In this document: positions 1 to 8,875 of the stretch, in pieces
How the letters are laid out: each line of letters begins with the position of its first letter
How positions within the stretch are numbered: the stretch's first letter is position 1
Origin: Methylobacterium sp. WL119
GTDB taxonomy: Bacteria > Pseudomonadota > Alphaproteobacteria > Rhizobiales > Beijerinckiaceae
Assembly: GCF_008039875.1 (NCBI RefSeq)
Contig: NZ_VRUU01000023.1
Location: forward strand, 1-54,508
Direction of reading: 5' to 3'
DNA: 54,508 nucleotides
Program-made: the position numbers and the translations under genes
Notes under the pieces: model-generated
Told to the model about the DNA's origin: nothing
The model's input: only the letters and a program-made list of their open reading frames with translations
Databases searched by the model: none

Positions 1-23
1 CTTGAGCCTCATGGTCGGCGATA

Positions 24-59
24 AACGATGAAGGGGCCCGATCGGGCCCCTTCATCGTT
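24..59. terminator. Perfect 17-bp hairpin, probable terminator
   Basis: Two 17-nt arms are exactly complementary around a 2-nt loop, with a GC-rich core (GGGGCCCG / CGGGCCCC). No long T-run follows on either strand. It is best read as the transcription terminator of a gene lying left of the window. An ATG inside the left arm (position 28) should not be taken as a gene start. Confidence 0.6.
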
Positions 60-144
60 CAAGCTGCGGCCGCCATTGGCCTGGTTTTACTCCGCCACAG
101 CGGCCTGGAATTGGTCCGCCCTTTACATATGGGGGCGGTTCCGG

Positions 145-537
145 ACGGCGAGGACGGCCCGTGAGGCCGTCGAGGCTTTTCTGAAGGACTCCGCAGCGGC
201 CTTGACGGGCTCGGTCACCGACATTCCGCGCGGCTGCATGGTGACACTGTCCTCGGTCGGGAATGAGGGCCACGCCGAACTCGGCGATCTCGTGCGCTCG
301 GCACGCGCCGGTACGCTGGGGAGCCTGCAGGCGTGCCTGGAGAGGGCTATGGGTGAGGGCGAGCTCCCGGTCTCCACCAACGTACGCGCTCTTTCCCGCT
401 TCGTGCAGACCGTTCAGAACGGTATGTCGATCCTGGCCCGTGACGGCGCGCCCCGAGAAGAGCTGGAGGCAGTCGCCGATATCGCGATGGCAGGCTGGGA
501 CGCGCGAACCGCCAGACCTGTGGTCAAGGACGCCTAA
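145..537 (+). pseudogene. TetR/AcrR-family regulator, C-terminal remnant
   Basis: About 130 codons match the ligand-binding/dimerisation half of TetR/AcrR regulators. They include a stretch like TAREAVEAFL, then RGCMVTLSSVG, then a QTVQNGMSILARDGA segment typical of the last helices, and they run to a normal stop. The N-terminal helix-turn-helix DNA-binding domain is absent. Upstream lies only the terminator-like hairpin and non-homologous sequence, so the reading frame has no credible start. What remains cannot bind DNA as a TetR protein. It was probably cut down when the neighbouring island was assembled. The family assignment comes from pattern recall and the exact subfamily is unknown. 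Confidence 0.6.
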
Positions 538-705
538 TCTGACTGGCGTGTTGTCGGGAGTAGAGATGGCGAGCGGGAGCCGAACTTGCACCGTCGACGA
601 CGTCACCGAAATGCGTCGATGCCACCATGAGGCATGGTCCCGCGATGAAGCCAGTGATGTAACGTCGATCCTGGCGAGAAACCGGCGGTAGTCTTCTCGA
701 TCAGC

Positions 706-1020
706 CTAAAACGTCACCGAGTAGAGGCCCCGCGGACGATCGCTGTAGGCATTGCCGGGCCGGTCGATGATGATCACTCGGTAGCGCTCGCCAAGGTCGT
801 CCCCGATGCCGCGTACCAAGAAATCTTGGATTATGATGCCGGTGCCGTAGATCAGCACGAGAGCCGGTCCGCGTCCGCGGTCGACATCGTGCAGCCGCCC
901 GCCGCTGACGGTGATGAACTCACCGATCGGTGGGGTCTCGCACTCGGCGTTCCGCGTCTTCGTGGCCGTATAGTGCGCCGATGCCGCGAGTGCGACTGCG
1001 GAGCCGCTTCGATCGGATCA
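706..1020 (-). pseudogene. Alpha/beta hydrolase N-terminal remnant (paralogue of 19566-20537)
   Basis: Read on the minus strand, this stretch gives a frame close to residues of about 15 to 115 of the intact hydrolase at 19566-20537. Shared segments include LAASA, the ETPPIG block, RGRGPALVLI, QDFLV, ERYRVIIIDRPG and SDRPRGL. Homology stops abruptly after DRPRGL and a TAG follows four codons later (706-708). The oxyanion-loop HGNG of the intact copy reads YGTG here, and the nucleophile elbow GHSWG is missing entirely. There is no start codon in a sensible place. It is therefore a dead fragment, with both ends lost next to the big gene at 1092-5261. Confidence 0.8.
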
Positions 1021-1091
1021 CGCATTCGTCGTAGAACCGAGTGTCTGACACTACAATACGGCGTCAAAGTCTCACGGGGCTTTCGTGCGTT

Positions 1092-4000
1092 TCACGGAAC
1101 AGTCCATCGACTAGTGAAGTGCGAGCCTTGTTTGTAGCGTGCGATCTTAGGGCCGACCTCTTCGCAGAGCTCCCCAAACGCATCACGCGTCACACCGAAT
1201 TCGGCATCGTTGATATAGCCAGTGACATAGCAGACATCCTGGTACTCGCCCTTGATGCGGTTGCGCATCTTGACCCAAGTGCTCACCAGCGCGGTCTCGA
1301 GAGGGCGGTTTTTGTAGAGGGCGGTGCCGTAATCCAAAATTCGAGTCTCGATCGACATGAACTCCCAGCGGTCCTCGCGCTGAGCCTGATAGTGTTGGGC
1401 AAGCCGTGGATAGCGACCGATGAACGATGCAGGCTGATCGCCAGTGACGAAGTTCCGTGCTTCGTCACCGAAGGTTTGTTCGAAGAAGCGTGCCCGTTCA
1501 CTATACTGGGCGCGAAGGGCTCGTTCCTGCACGTCGCGCCGCGCGCTTTCCTCTTTTTCCTTCTCGCGGTCGAGCGTTTTTCGCTCCTCGAGCTCACGCT
1601 GGCGCGCGAAGATCTGCGCAGCGCTGCGTGACTTGTCCTGCTCGATCCCATTAAGCGTCTGGGCCACCTCACTCTGTTCGATCCAGAGCGGTAGGTAGCG
1701 ATGGCTGAGGCCGTCCCGGGTCATGGCCTCCGTCACTGCCGCGAGGTCGGCCACCGACGCATAGACGGCACCGCACTCGCCGCGTTTGACGGCAATGAAC
1801 GCCCCATCTGCCGATGTCGGCGTCACGACCGGGGTGCCAGGCAATTCGTCCCCAACGCGGTCGGCGAGGCGGCTGAGAATTGCGGCATGCGCCTCGACGG
1901 CGTCCGTCGTAACCTGGCACAGGGCGCTCGACGTGTTCGGCACGACCACCAGGCCAAAGCCCTCGCCGGTGCGGCCTCGAACCCGCGCCTCGACGGCATT
2001 GGCTTTGGCGGCCTCCGCCTGTTTCACAGTCGCGAGTGCCGCCGCATCGATGACCTCTAGGCGAGCGAAGAGGTTCCCGTTGACAGCATCGACCAGGGTG
2101 ATCATCCGGTCGACTGGCTCGCGCAAGAGGCGCTCGCGCTCGGCAAAGATGAGATCCTGCTTAGCGAGATCGTTCGCGCCACACGTCGCGAGCGGCAAGG
2201 CGAGCTTGGCTCCGAGGGCCGCGCTCCGGTCTCGGATCTGGCGGTTGAGGAAGACGTCGGAGAGTGGCGCATGGAACAGACAGGCAGCCGCACGCCCGTC
2301 CTCGAAGACCAGTTCGCCGCGTAGGTTGCGTACCACCGACGGGGCCTTGCCGCTGTCGTTGTACAAGACGATGAGGTCGCCGCGGCCACCCTCGATCAGA
2401 AAGCGGCTCTTGGCTGTGATCGCGCGTGCGAGCCGTGCCGCCTCGTCGATGCGCGCGCGCTTGCCGGCATAGGCGTCGGTCAGCTCTTTCAGCCGCGCAT
2501 CGGGCGTTTCGGCGGTGATTCCGGCGATCTCGGCGACGAACCCACCCAGGAAGGTCTGCAGATCTTGCGGGATCCCGCCCTTCAGCGTGGCTTCGGCCTC
2601 GCTTTGATCGCGCTTCAGACGTTCGACCAATGCGGTCCGGCTGCGCTCGGCCTGATCGCGCTCCCTCTGGCGCGCATCCTGCTCGCGGTCCCGGCGTTTG
2701 GCGGCGTCCTGATCGTTCAGCGCGGCTTGCGCCTTGGCGACCGTCTCTGGGGCGATCCAGATCGGGAGGTAGCGAAGTGAGACGCCATCCCGCGCCATGG
2801 CCTTGACCAGAGGGGCCAAGTCTTTTGCCGTGCCATAGACGGCCCCGCACTGCCCCCGTTTGACCGACAGGAAGGCTCCGTCGGTCGTTGCGGGGACCAC
2901 GGTCGCGACGCCCCGAAGTTCGGCTTTCAGCAAGGCTTCGTAGGGCTGCAGAATCTGATCGTGAAGGGCCTTATCGCCACCCGCGATCCGGCAAATCGTG
3001 CGCGATCCGGTGCTGAATGCGAGGACGGTCAGACCATCCGAGGTTCCGCGTGCGACTTCGGTTTCGGCCTCGGCTGCGCGGATGCCCTCGGCCTGTCGTG
3101 CGGCCTCGATGTCGGACTTCAGAACCGTACCGCCGAGGGTGAAGACACCGGTATCGATGGCCGAAGCGATGGTCCTGAATAAGCTTGTCTGTGCCTGGAG
3201 CGCGCCCCGCTCGAAGGCGATGAGATCGGCGCTCTGGAGTTGCGCGCTCGAGCAGGGAGCCAGGGTTTCCTTGATCGGCGCACCGAGCGTGCGAGCTTTC
3301 GCAACGAGCTGCTCCAGAGCAATGCGATCGGACGGCGCATCGGGCAGCGCACAAGCGACCGTGTGCTCCGGATCGAAGACGAGGTTGCCATCGAGGCTGC
3401 GAACGACAGACACGGCGCGCGGTGAACTGTTGTAGAGCAGCAGGAGGTCGCCGGCATCGCCATCGACGAGGAACCGGTTTTTGTCGGTGACGGCGCGCTG
3501 GACCGCCTCAGCCTGTAGCACCCGGGGTTCGATCTGCGAAAAGCGCTGTTGGAGCGTCTCGGCGATCCGGGGCAAATCCTGTGGCGCGGCCCCCTCCGAC
3601 TGCTGCATCAAGACCGCGAGTTCCGGGCGAAGGTCGTCCGGCACCGGTCCGCTCAGGAGCGCTTGAACGCGCTTGCGCTGTTCGTCGAGGTTTCGCTGCG
3701 CCTGCAACCGTGTCGTGCGGTCTCGCTCGTCGACTCCAAGATCCGCCAGATAGGTCTCGTAGCGCCGTGCGACGGCGTCGATGCGCGTGGGCAACGAAGG
3801 GTCCGTGACGATCGCAATCGATGGAGCGGAGGATGTTCCGCGACCAAGCCGGCTAGCGAGCGCAGTTCCGAGGAACCCGTCGCCAGGCAGCCCCTCTGCT
3901 TCCGCAAACGCCGTGATCGCCCGGCGTGTGACACCGCCGTAGACGCCGTCCGCGGTCGCGTCCGGAGGGAGTTGGCCGGCGTTGCGCAGGGCTTCCTGCA

Positions 4001-5261
4001 GCCGCACGTGCTCCTCGATAGGGCGTTCGAGCTCCTGGCGGGCGGAGGGAGGTCCGTCGCGACGGACGCGCCCTGCCCAAACGTCATTCTGACGCTTGTA
4101 GGCCGCTGCGATGCATGGGCCGCCTTTGGCTCGCAGCGCTGCCGTGACCTTGCCGGTTTCAGGAACACGACAGGCCTCGATCGTGCGCTTCACGAGGTCG
4201 TTCGATTCGGCCTTGAGTTCCGCGCCGGCGTCGGGCTTCAGGTGCCTCAAGGCGTAGAACGCCCGCGCCATTTCCAGATCGGTCCGTCGGAGGTTCGCAT
4301 CCTCGCAGATAAGGATCGGAAGGGGCGTGTTCGCCCGCTCGCAATCGAAGGACGGACCAAGATCGCGAGCCGGAGACACCGACTTCGTGGCCTGTACGAC
4401 GCGCGGTGGTTCGGACAGGGCCACCGCGTCCCGTCGCAGCTCGTTCAGGCGTTTGCGCAGGCTGTCGGAGGTGTCGGTCTTCGTGCGTGCTTCGGCCTGG
4501 GCCCGTAGTCCACTGATCCGATCGAGAGCGGCCAGCCGGACAGCCTCCGCCTGGGAGAGCGCGCCGAGGTTTCCGATTTCGCGACCGATTGCATCTGTGT
4601 CGGGCGCGGTCGGCCCGGTCCGCGCGCTCAGCTGCTGCTCGATGCGACCCTGGATCCGAGCGACCTCGGCTCGCACGACGGGCGAGGCATCGCGCTGGAA
4701 GTTCGCGAGCGTTCCCTTCAGAACTTGAAGCTGCTCGGACCGTCCCTGCGCCTCAGCACGTGCTTGGCGTAGCTCGCGGGCTTCACCGGTCTCTACGTCG
4801 GCGACGATGACCCGCGTGCCAGAGAAATTTAGCTCGATCGCTTCACGTGGCTCGATGGCTTGGATGCGGCCGTTGCCGTCGCGGTAAGCAAAGGACTGAT
4901 TGCACGTGGTCGAGACCGACCAGCCGTTTTCATCGGGGGCGGTGCAACTGTATCCGCGTCGAAAATTCGGCTCGGTGAAACGCCGGCACTCTGTGAAGAA
5001 CCCACTGAGCCGACTGTCGTCCGGGCCGATGCCGCGTTGGATCAATCCGGCGATGTCTGTGTTCCGCCGTGCCATGGCGCGATCCAGGCAGGAACGATCC
5101 CCGTTCGGCAGGCGACCCCAGGCCTCACGAGCGGCCTGTGATTGGGCCGCCCCGAGCAGTCCGCCAAAAATGTCGAGTGGGGTCACTTGCGCGGACGCGG
5201 ACCCCATGGTGCTCGCCATGATCACGATCGGCCAGAGGCCGCGCATTCCACCCCAGGGCAT
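1092..5261 (-). CDS. Large secreted protein with LprI-like and peptidoglycan-binding-like domains and a duplicated module
   Basis: This is a 1389-residue protein of unknown function. Residues 1-24 form a signal peptide ending ASA-Q, so it should be periplasmic or exported. Around residues 304-390 is a Cys-bearing LprI-like segment (SFDCERANTPLPILICED...). Around 415-470 is a peptidoglycan-binding-like repeat (DGVYGGVTRRAITAF). The second half contains the same module of about 250 residues twice. Each copy has a FLxxGxxGDLxxLYNxS...VVR block, a paired-Cys middle and a DGAFxxVKRGxCGAVY...RYLPxWI end. Charged coiled-coil stretches separate the copies. The last 130 residues form a separate domain with paired cysteines. 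It lies 242 bp downstream of cap3 on the same strand, so co-transcription is possible but unproven. No catalytic motif is recognisable. Confidence 0.8.
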   Translation of the reverse strand: MPWGGMRGLWPIVIMASTMGSASAQVTPLDIFGGLLGAAQSQAAREAWGRLPNGDRSCLDRAMARRNTDIAGLIQRGIGPDDSRLSGFFTECRRFTEPNFRRGYSCTAPDENGWSVSTTCNQSFAYRDGNGRIQAIEPREAIELNFSGTRVIVADVETGEARELRQARAEAQGRSEQLQVLKGTLANFQRDASPVVRAEVARIQGRIEQQLSARTGPTAPDTDAIGREIGNLGALSQAEAVRLAALDRISGLRAQAEARTKTDTSDSLRKRLNELRRDAVALSEPPRVVQATKSVSPARDLGPSFDCERANTPLPILICEDANLRRTDLEMARAFYALRHLKPDAGAELKAESNDLVKRTIEACRVPETGKVTAALRAKGGPCIAAAYKRQNDVWAGRVRRDGPPSARQELERPIEEHVRLQEALRNAGQLPPDATADGVYGGVTRRAITAFAEAEGLPGDGFLGTALASRLGRGTSSAPSIAIVTDPSLPTRIDAVARRYETYLADLGVDERDRTTRLQAQRNLDEQRKRVQALLSGPVPDDLRPELAVLMQQSEGAAPQDLPRIAETLQQRFSQIEPRVLQAEAVQRAVTDKNRFLVDGDAGDLLLLYNSSPRAVSVVRSLDGNLVFDPEHTVACALPDAPSDRIALEQLVAKARTLGAPIKETLAPCSSAQLQSADLIAFERGALQAQTSLFRTIASAIDTGVFTLGGTVLKSDIEAARQAEGIRAAEAETEVARGTSDGLTVLAFSTGSRTICRIAGGDKALHDQILQPYEALLKAELRGVATVVPATTDGAFLSVKRGQCGAVYGTAKDLAPLVKAMARDGVSLRYLPIWIAPETVAKAQAALNDQDAAKRRDREQDARQRERDQAERSRTALVERLKRDQSEAEATLKGGIPQDLQTFLGGFVAEIAGITAETPDARLKELTDAYAGKRARIDEAARLARAITAKSRFLIEGGRGDLIVLYNDSGKAPSVVRNLRGELVFEDGRAAACLFHAPLSDVFLNRQIRDRSAALGAKLALPLATCGANDLAKQDLIFAERERLLREPVDRMITLVDAVNGNLFARLEVIDAAALATVKQAEAAKANAVEARVRGRTGEGFGLVVVPNTSSALCQVTTDAVEAHAAILSRLADRVGDELPGTPVVTPTSADGAFIAVKRGECGAVYASVADLAAVTEAMTRDGLSHRYLPLWIEQSEVAQTLNGIEQDKSRSAAQIFARQRELEERKTLDREKEKEESARRDVQERALRAQYSERARFFEQTFGDEARNFVTGDQPASFIGRYPRLAQHYQAQREDRWEFMSIETRILDYGTALYKNRPLETALVSTWVKMRNRIKGEYQDVCYVTGYINDAEFGVTRDAFGELCEEVGPKIARYKQGSHFTSRWTVP

Positions 5262-5503
5262 GATCTTATCCCGCCACGCTCTATGAGCGATGTTTGGCTG
5301 GACTGAGCGACCTATTCAAGGTTGCAAATGACACAGCTGCGTGGATCGTATGCTCCAACAGAGGGGCATCACGAATGAGGTGAATGCTCCTTGGGGCAGC
5401 AGCGTCATGGTTTCAGGGCCAGTCAGACAGGGGTGACGCGACACGGCACCTAGCCCCGAAGGCGTTTTTCGAGGAGCGGCGTTTTTACAGGTGAAACACG
5501 ACA

Positions 5504-5986
5504 TTATGCAGCGTGTGAAACCGCAACTCTGCGTAGGCCTTTCCCGTGGCCCCAAGCGCACCAGACTGATCGACGTCCGACGATCATGAAGACGGCTGGA
5601 TCGGTGTCGCGAGCCAGGATTGATTGCCAGGTCCGTAAATCGCGGGTTGATGGCGTTGGATCGTCGACAGGATGCGTATGCCATTCGCCGACATAGGTGT
5701 CCGTGCCGCTGGTGCTCTGCCAGGCGGCAAGGGCTGCAGCTTGGTGGCCGGAATCCTTACGATCGAACAGGTTGGATCGACGCACGTCGCTCGGCAGCGG
5801 CGTCGTGCACGCTGTGATTTCGATGTGTGGCCCGCGATGGCTGCCGATGAAGATGCCTCCCGCTTCCAGACCGATCTCGACCTCGGTCACGTAGGTTGCA
5901 ATGGCTACCTCGACGGCCGATGCGAGCAGGATCAATCGGCGTTCATCGACCTGGAAGATCACGCGGTGGGACCGCAGGCCGGACAT
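5504..5986 (-). CDS. cap3: CBASS Cap3, JAMM/Mov34 isopeptidase
   Basis: This 160-residue JAB/MPN metalloprotease has a complete zinc site. Glu41 sits in EAGGIF, His103 and His105 in EWHTHP, and Ser113 and Asp116 in the PSTRD segment, giving the E...HxHx(7)SxxD pattern. In type II CBASS, Cap3 cleaves the conjugate that Cap2 makes at the C-terminus of the CD-NTase, so it opposes or resets priming. The ATG at 5986 was chosen because the protein core begins there. It overlaps the end of cap2 by 28 nt, while the longer frame to 6085 adds an Arg-rich unstructured leader. It is the last gene of the dncV-cap2-cap3 run. Type II CBASS is the only known context that fits all four neighbours. Confidence 0.9.
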   Translation of the reverse strand: MSGLRSHRVIFQVDERRLILLASAVEVAIATYVTEVEIGLEAGGIFIGSHRGPHIEITACTTPLPSDVRRSNLFDRKDSGHQAAALAAWQSTSGTDTYVGEWHTHPVDDPTPSTRDLRTWQSILARDTDPAVFMIVGRRSVWCAWGHGKGLRRVAVSHAA

Positions 5987-7644
5987 GTGTCGATTGGGGC
6001 GGGGCTCCCCGGTGGAACGGCGAGGCCGCGCTTCGTATCGAGGGTGAGTGACCGAAAACGATCGCCTGGATCGCCGTTCGCCCAATCGAGCACGAGGTCA
6101 CAGGCGAGAGCTGCCGCGGCAACGGATCGCGAAACCGGGAAAGGGATGTAATCGGCGTCTCCGCATGAGACGTTGGCGACGGTCTCGGTTACGACCCCCG
6201 GTCGTAGCGCGGGAAACTGGGGCGGCCCGGCCAAAGACGGTTTGAGACATTTCAGGCAGGCCCGGTCTGGATCGCCGGTCAGGAGGCATTGAGCAACCGC
6301 ACCGTTGCCGACCAACCAGACGAAGAGATTTGGCAGCTGCTCTGGTCGAGCGCGGACGGCGCGCTCGTTCAGAGCGAGCGACAGCGCTTCCTCGCCGGTG
6401 GCGTCGATCACGAGATCGTATCGCGCCCATGGCAGCGCCAGCGCGAGAACGTCGCCGCCGTGGCCCTCGATCGCTAGGGGTGGCAACTGCTCCTTGAGAA
6501 AGGCTGCGCAAGCCTCGGCTTTGTTTTCTCCGAGGAACGGTACACCGAGGACGTGCCGTCCAAGATTGCCACTCTTGAGTACGTCGGGATCGACGAGCGT
6601 CAGAGATCCGCGACCGGCTCCGGCTCCGCACTGGGCGAGCTGCTGCGCGAGGAAGCCGCCGATGGTGCCGCAGCCAATCAGCAGGATCTTCTTGCCGGCG
6701 AGGTTCTTCATACCGCCGAGATTCCGACCGAATAGATAGGCCTCATCGACATGGACACCGGCAAAGCGGTCGACCGGGGTCAGGGTCCGCTGACGCGCCA
6801 TAATGTGCAGCAGTCGCTGACGTCGGTTTTGGAGGAACTCCGGTCTGCGCAGGTGTCGCGGAACGTCGATCTGATAGCAAAACAGGCCGTTGGGCGCACG
6901 GACGAGGACGGCGGCCGTGTGACCGGACTTCGTGCGCAGAACCGTCTCCAAACAGCCGTCAAGATCCGGGGCAATGCTTTTGAGCCACGTATTGAGCGCG
7001 GGCAGTGTCGTCGGCGGCCATGTGTCGTCCGCCGAGAAGGTCAGTGGCTGATCGACAATGACCACGAGTACCGGTTGTCCGAGGTCCCCTCGCCGCCCGG
7101 TATATCGATCGAGTCCACCGAACCACGTCCGTCCGGTCGTCACGATGAGAACGTCCCGCTCTCTACGGCCGAGCCGCACGGCGCAAATGCGTGCCGGTCC
7201 GGAATAATTCACCGGGAGATCGACGTAGACGAATGTGGTGCCCCAGTAGGCATTGAACTCGTCCGCGAAATCGGCGTCCGAGCGTCCATCAATGGCGTCC
7301 CGAAGAACGGCCTCAGCTTGATCGAGGCATTGCAGAACGGTGCCGCCGGGATCGTAACGGTCGAGGACGACGCTCCCCTTTGCATAATAGCAGATCGACC
7401 GGTCGACACCCTGCAGGTGCGGAAGCATACGATCCGGCATCACATAACCGGGGTCGATGCGGATGCGTGGGTATTTTACGAAATCGAAGTCGGTCACTTC
7501 GATAGCGATAGGGATCGCAGCGGCGTGTCTTTCGAGCACGCCGGCGTAGAACGGAGAGCGCGAAACCGGAGCCATGCGCATGAAACCGCGCTGCCCGAGG
7601 GCGTCGTGGACTGCGTGGCGTGCTGCGGTCCTGTCGTCAGCCAC
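5959..7644 (-). CDS. cap2: CBASS Cap2, E1-E2 ubiquitin-like conjugation enzyme
   Basis: This fused E2-E1 protein is about 561 residues long. The N-terminal E2-like part has the candidate catalytic Cys85 (SICYYA, followed by a DPGG turn and a VLQCL helix). The C-terminal half is a ThiF/MoeB-type adenylation domain, with a GCGTIGG nucleotide loop at about 324-330, LVDPD after it, and the candidate E1 cysteine at about 494 (NVSCGDADYIP). A CPAC pair lies near the C-terminus. Known Cap2 enzymes join the C-terminal residue of the CD-NTase to a target, which primes the synthase. The GTG at 7644 was chosen because it overlaps the CD-NTase stop as GTGGCTGA (8 nt). A start at 7701 is possible but gives a 65-nt overlap. 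Confidence 0.92.
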   Translation of the reverse strand: MADDRTAARHAVHDALGQRGFMRMAPVSRSPFYAGVLERHAAAIPIAIEVTDFDFVKYPRIRIDPGYVMPDRMLPHLQGVDRSICYYAKGSVVLDRYDPGGTVLQCLDQAEAVLRDAIDGRSDADFADEFNAYWGTTFVYVDLPVNYSGPARICAVRLGRRERDVLIVTTGRTWFGGLDRYTGRRGDLGQPVLVVIVDQPLTFSADDTWPPTTLPALNTWLKSIAPDLDGCLETVLRTKSGHTAAVLVRAPNGLFCYQIDVPRHLRRPEFLQNRRQRLLHIMARQRTLTPVDRFAGVHVDEAYLFGRNLGGMKNLAGKKILLIGCGTIGGFLAQQLAQCGAGAGRGSLTLVDPDVLKSGNLGRHVLGVPFLGENKAEACAAFLKEQLPPLAIEGHGGDVLALALPWARYDLVIDATGEEALSLALNERAVRARPEQLPNLFVWLVGNGAVAQCLLTGDPDRACLKCLKPSLAGPPQFPALRPGVVTETVANVSCGDADYIPFPVSRSVAAAALACDLVLDWANGDPGDRFRSLTLDTKRGLAVPPGSPAPIDTCPACGPTA

Positions 7645-8758
7645 TTTGCGAGCGCCCAACTGGACGGGCGGGGACGTACGTCTTAGGTTGCGCGGCGACA
7701 ATCGCCTCGGCTCGCACGGGGATGCTCACGAGATCCGGCCGGTCCGGCAGTCGGGGTCCGAACGCCGCACGCATCAGCGAGATCGCGCTCTGCTTCTCGT
7801 CGCACGCTTCCACCGCCTCCCGAAGGCGATCACGCAGTGCCTCGGCGGCCGCAGCTGTTCGAACCCGCTGCTCGGGCGACATGCGATTGAGGTTCTCGTC
7901 CTTGCTGGCCGGATTGGGCATGTCTTGGCCCAGCATGGCCGGCAGTCGCGTGACGATGCTCAAGAGGCGTTCATCCTCGCGTTCGGCTAAGAAAGGCCGG
8001 CGAATAGCCTCGTAGGCACTCCACACGCAGGCCATGAGCATGATCGAGGAGAGCTTGTCGTGGTCGAGGTGGTGGTGATCTCGCCAAGCCTTCATGTAGC
8101 GGCAGTCGCGCCGAAGCCGTTCGCCGTAGATATCGACAGCGTCAAGGAACCACTTGTGGATCTTGCGCGGGTCGGACGCGACCCAATCGTCGTCGCGGTG
8201 CGCGAGCAGAACCGCGTTCGAGGGGAGATCCTCCCAGCGTTTCGGAGCGTGATCGTGGGCCTTCTCCATTCGCTGCGCACGGGCTTCCAGCAACGCGAAC
8301 TGTTGATCGGGAATGGCGTAGAGGGGGATGTCGACGTGGGCGTCGAGTGCGATCTCAAGGCGCACGCAGGTTGGCTTCTTGATGAGGGTCCAACCCTCGG
8401 TCTTCGCGAGTTCACCCAGGATCGTGTCGACGAATTCAAAGAATTGTTTCGCCGCCTTCGACGGTCGCTCACCCGTAACGAACGATAGCGGTAGATAGCA
8501 GCCGTCGTCGAGATCCTTTTGCTGGCTCGGTGGCCATGCGGGATCGTTGAGCGTCCGGTAGCTGCTGCTGCCTTGCGTGAAGAACCGGGGCTGTACGTCT
8601 GCGTCGAAGCGCTCCCGGGACGCCGCGCTGAAGGCGACGCGCAGGGACGCGCGGATTTTCCCTTTGGCCTCCTTCAGATCGCTATCCTCCGCTTTGAGGT
8701 TTACGAGGAAGGTCTCGGGATCGGTCGTGGTGTGCAAAAGTTTGGAGACATTCGCCAT
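7637..8758 (-). CDS. dncV: CBASS DncV-like CD-NTase (cyclic nucleotide synthase)
   Basis: This 373-residue nucleotidyltransferase belongs to the cGAS/DncV-like family, most like clade A. The G-S motif is at 63-69 (GSSSYRT), followed by the NDPAWPP loop and a DLDDG metal motif at 82-86. The third acidic residue, Asp143, lies in HVDIPLY. It should make a cyclic di- or oligonucleotide on phage infection, which activates the patatin effector next door. The protein ends in Ser-Gly. A terminal Gly is what Cap2-type E1-E2 enzymes use for conjugation, so the synthase and Cap2 fit together. The ATG at 8758 starts MANVSK. An extended GTG frame to 9046 lies inside capV on the other strand and is rejected. 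The product nucleotide cannot be told from sequence. Confidence 0.93.
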   Translation of the reverse strand: MANVSKLLHTTTDPETFLVNLKAEDSDLKEAKGKIRASLRVAFSAASRERFDADVQPRFFTQGSSSYRTLNDPAWPPSQQKDLDDGCYLPLSFVTGERPSKAAKQFFEFVDTILGELAKTEGWTLIKKPTCVRLEIALDAHVDIPLYAIPDQQFALLEARAQRMEKAHDHAPKRWEDLPSNAVLLAHRDDDWVASDPRKIHKWFLDAVDIYGERLRRDCRYMKAWRDHHHLDHDKLSSIMLMACVWSAYEAIRRPFLAEREDERLLSIVTRLPAMLGQDMPNPASKDENLNRMSPEQRVRTAAAAEALRDRLREAVEACDEKQSAISLMRAAFGPRLPDRPDLVSIPVRAEAIVAAQPKTYVPARPVGRSQSG

Positions 8759-8875
8759 AGTGGCTCCTCGGCGACGACCAATCGAGCGTTGCTGTGCGGA
8801 TGGATGGGATATCGCTAGGGTTGAGATTAAGCGATTCGCGGAACGGATCAAGAACCGGCGGGGTTTTCGTTCACA
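8759..8875. promoter_or_regulatory. Divergent control region between dncV and capV
   Basis: These 117 bp separate the start codons of dncV (minus strand) and capV (plus strand) and must hold the promoters of both transcripts. No strong inverted repeat or canonical -35/-10 pair is obvious by eye. The arrangement could allow the effector and the synthase module to be expressed independently. Confidence 0.5.
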
